Of a stretch of DNA of 25,720 nucleotides, positions 25,601 to 25,720 are shown one piece after another; position 1 is the stretch's first letter; each line of letters opens with the position of its first letter. Position numbers and translations under genes: made by a program. Below the pieces are notes generated by a model. The model was not told the origin of the DNA. It ran no database searches and saw only the letters and a program-made list of their open reading frames with translations. This DNA is from CAYLNH01 sp964384625 (GTDB lineage: Bacteria; Verrucomicrobiota; Lentisphaeria; JABSQK01), in assembly GCA_964384625.1 (NCBI GenBank), contig CAYLNH010000081.1, forward strand, positions 1 through 25,720. Direction: 5' to 3'.

Positions 25601-25720
25601 CCTGACGGAAAAGTATAAGGTATCGGTCTCCGGCGGCGCGGCGCGGATGTGGCTGGACGGCAAGCTGGTCGTCGACTACTGGAACGAGGCCTCGCGTTAC
25701 GGCAGCGGCGGCAGTACCGA
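22647..25720 (+). CDS. Giant anchored protein D: FlgD - propeller - PA14 (partial, runs off window)
   Basis: The reading frame is open from the ATG at 22647 (GGGAG 6 nt upstream) to the window edge, at least 1024 residues, with no stop. A basic Pro/Arg-rich N-terminus precedes a hydrophobic anchor at about 36-59 (GLWILLAVLVLVLGGVGVGY) and a linker. A FlgD-like domain spans about 108-170 (WDGLDRLGRPQPPGDY). The propeller region includes AYGRKGGREDGPYEPRDF and a degenerate EF-hand-like loop DNNGDRIPQAKE at 632, then GLFAGSFFPGRVKDGLPGMV. A PA14 domain begins at about 933 (GNGLIARFYRG, RMWLDGKLVVDYW) and is cut by the edge. It is closest to protein C. From about 23500 onward AGA/AGG, ATA and T-ending codons become frequent, unlike proteins A-C. 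It overlaps the regulator gene by 10 bp. Confidence 0.88.
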   Translation, partial: MPVNLPQKKRRIRRTPTSGPSTPAPGNPSVRQSSGVGLWILLAVLVLVLGGVGVGYVILNAGRTDSDPQSTDSPPAASEGGRTTLAAHGPAATQPVPTATAKTSAAGLAVTYRLPRSGDVSAAVFNPQGVLVRTLLRATPHDAGEHRLQWDGLDRLGRPQPPGDYTVRILCKPPFQREFIMQVGVNPQSKPYHRWVGNYLGGTSVAIDSSGIYLGSGHTENGLILIKQSLDGKKRMWTARNVHPHQGPISLGTDGKTVYALQWNAFIALFDAETGKHTGLWDVLPKSKRDKFSGKGRSVRRKRRSLRYTKYKFVLPQMDLAVSGKTRVVTDERENTVQWLGDKGEIVAEATVPSPRGVAIGPDRTVYVISGSEVKSVTKRGRTKTVIRRGLTNPFRLAYEPAQGDLLVADGPDDWRVKRYSLAGKFKRAYGRKGGREDGPYEPRDFHDFKELTADGQGGFYVGEPRYAPRRIAHLDANGRVLQEWFGGLPFFSPRSIDPRDPTKMWYSADGLILVKLDYEKRTWRILETHRIGGKAAGLASGRHYTSNSMFQTRYHDGKRYLVGESFPPSVFRHKNGRLEPLVLGNRGGHFPDAKQIAQVMTGSRDEKKINEWIRTNLGKKTRKKNAYLWTDNNGDRIPQAKEIVLRKLGNVYHGPGMGVSIGSTFSVIFGNGYYNPLRKKEGQPNQCNGIGRLMPKGWENGIPQYRLPDKAAAMDVARLHTEPHSDTDSRAKVRHTFEDSDGALYAFYDWAREGRAFGGFPTYQAGRYARLTKWNADGTRRWSVGRKAMGAPSANRGQFNPTAPGCFHYPTRIGGEVRGTIVVFDRVVNPGMAWTKDGLFAGSFFPGRVKDGLPGMVYKWQMDWETGRDALVNHDCMEGGAIAEHKGHVYFLSPGRESVVVYRVHGYDVEKWTRISETVRLAGSPASAKAEGNGLIARFYRGTEIKGRPHVGPQKADLAALYLPEPIDNGKAYAVRLTGLLEAPLTEKYKVSVSGGAARMWLDGKLVVDYWNEASRYGSGGST

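Noticed and set aside
1..25720. tRNA, rRNA, transposase, integrase, toxin-antitoxin or defence genes
   Set aside because: None was recognised on either strand by reading; a covariance-model scan was not possible here.

Overview
The window is a high-GC bacterial segment, with AT-rich islands near 7200-7320 and 20380-20400. It most likely comes from the PVC superphylum, probably Lentisphaerota or a close relative. The reasons are a prepilin-type protein with an FTLIELLVV leader and an H-X9-DG tail, chimeric GntR-LacI regulators, very large secreted proteins built from NHL/FlgD/PA14/LamG/CBM modules, and a GreA factor fused to a long helical N-terminus. No rRNA or tRNA gene was seen to confirm the phylum.

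Left part (198-6768, minus strand): a tight operon reading from 6768 down to 198. It encodes a 700-residue GreA fusion protein, HMG-CoA reductase (class I-like), type 2 isopentenyl-diphosphate isomerase, HMG-CoA synthase and an amidohydrolase-fold protein. The first genes overlap by 19 and 8 bp and the next pair is 4 bp apart. The operon therefore holds the two entry steps and the final isomerisation of the mevalonate route to isoprenoids; the mevalonate kinase and decarboxylase steps are not in the window. Just past its 3' end lies an array of six 32-bp palindrome-containing tandem repeats (1-197).

Divergent control region (6769-7345): about 577 bp without a convincing gene. It contains a well-formed minus-strand promoter (TTGACA, 17 bp, AATACT) with a palindrome over its -10 region, and an intrinsic terminator immediately downstream. 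A weak plus-strand promoter candidate faces the regulator gene.

Right part (7346-25720, plus strand): two modules of the same design. Module 1 is a GntR-LacI regulator followed by three giant exported proteins (A, B, C; 1249, 1380 and 1189 residues). Module 2, after a fresh promoter, is a prepilin-like protein, a second GntR-LacI regulator and a fourth giant protein (D), which runs off the window. D is at least 1024 residues long. All four giant proteins share a core: a FlgD-like Ig domain, a long propeller-like region and an EF-hand-like Asp/Asn loop. B, C and D also share the motif GLxAGxFxxxRxxDGLPxxVY and a PA14 domain. Around this core the outer modules differ: CBM9/DOMON-like in A, Calx-beta plus LamG in B, CBM6-like in C. 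The layout suggests sugar- or glycan-responsive regulators that each control surface-anchored carbohydrate-binding proteins. No catalytic glycosidase domain was recognised in them, so the function is open.

The most unusual sequence features are at the 5' ends of genes. A 93-bp segment carrying the ribosome-binding site and first 25 codons of gene B is duplicated, creating a 34-codon upstream reading frame that stops on the start codon of B. A related GC-rich element (from GAACGGC to CGCAAGGAGT) also occurs inside the 5' end of the prepilin gene. There it forms a nested hairpin with a Shine-Dalgarno-like sequence in its loop.
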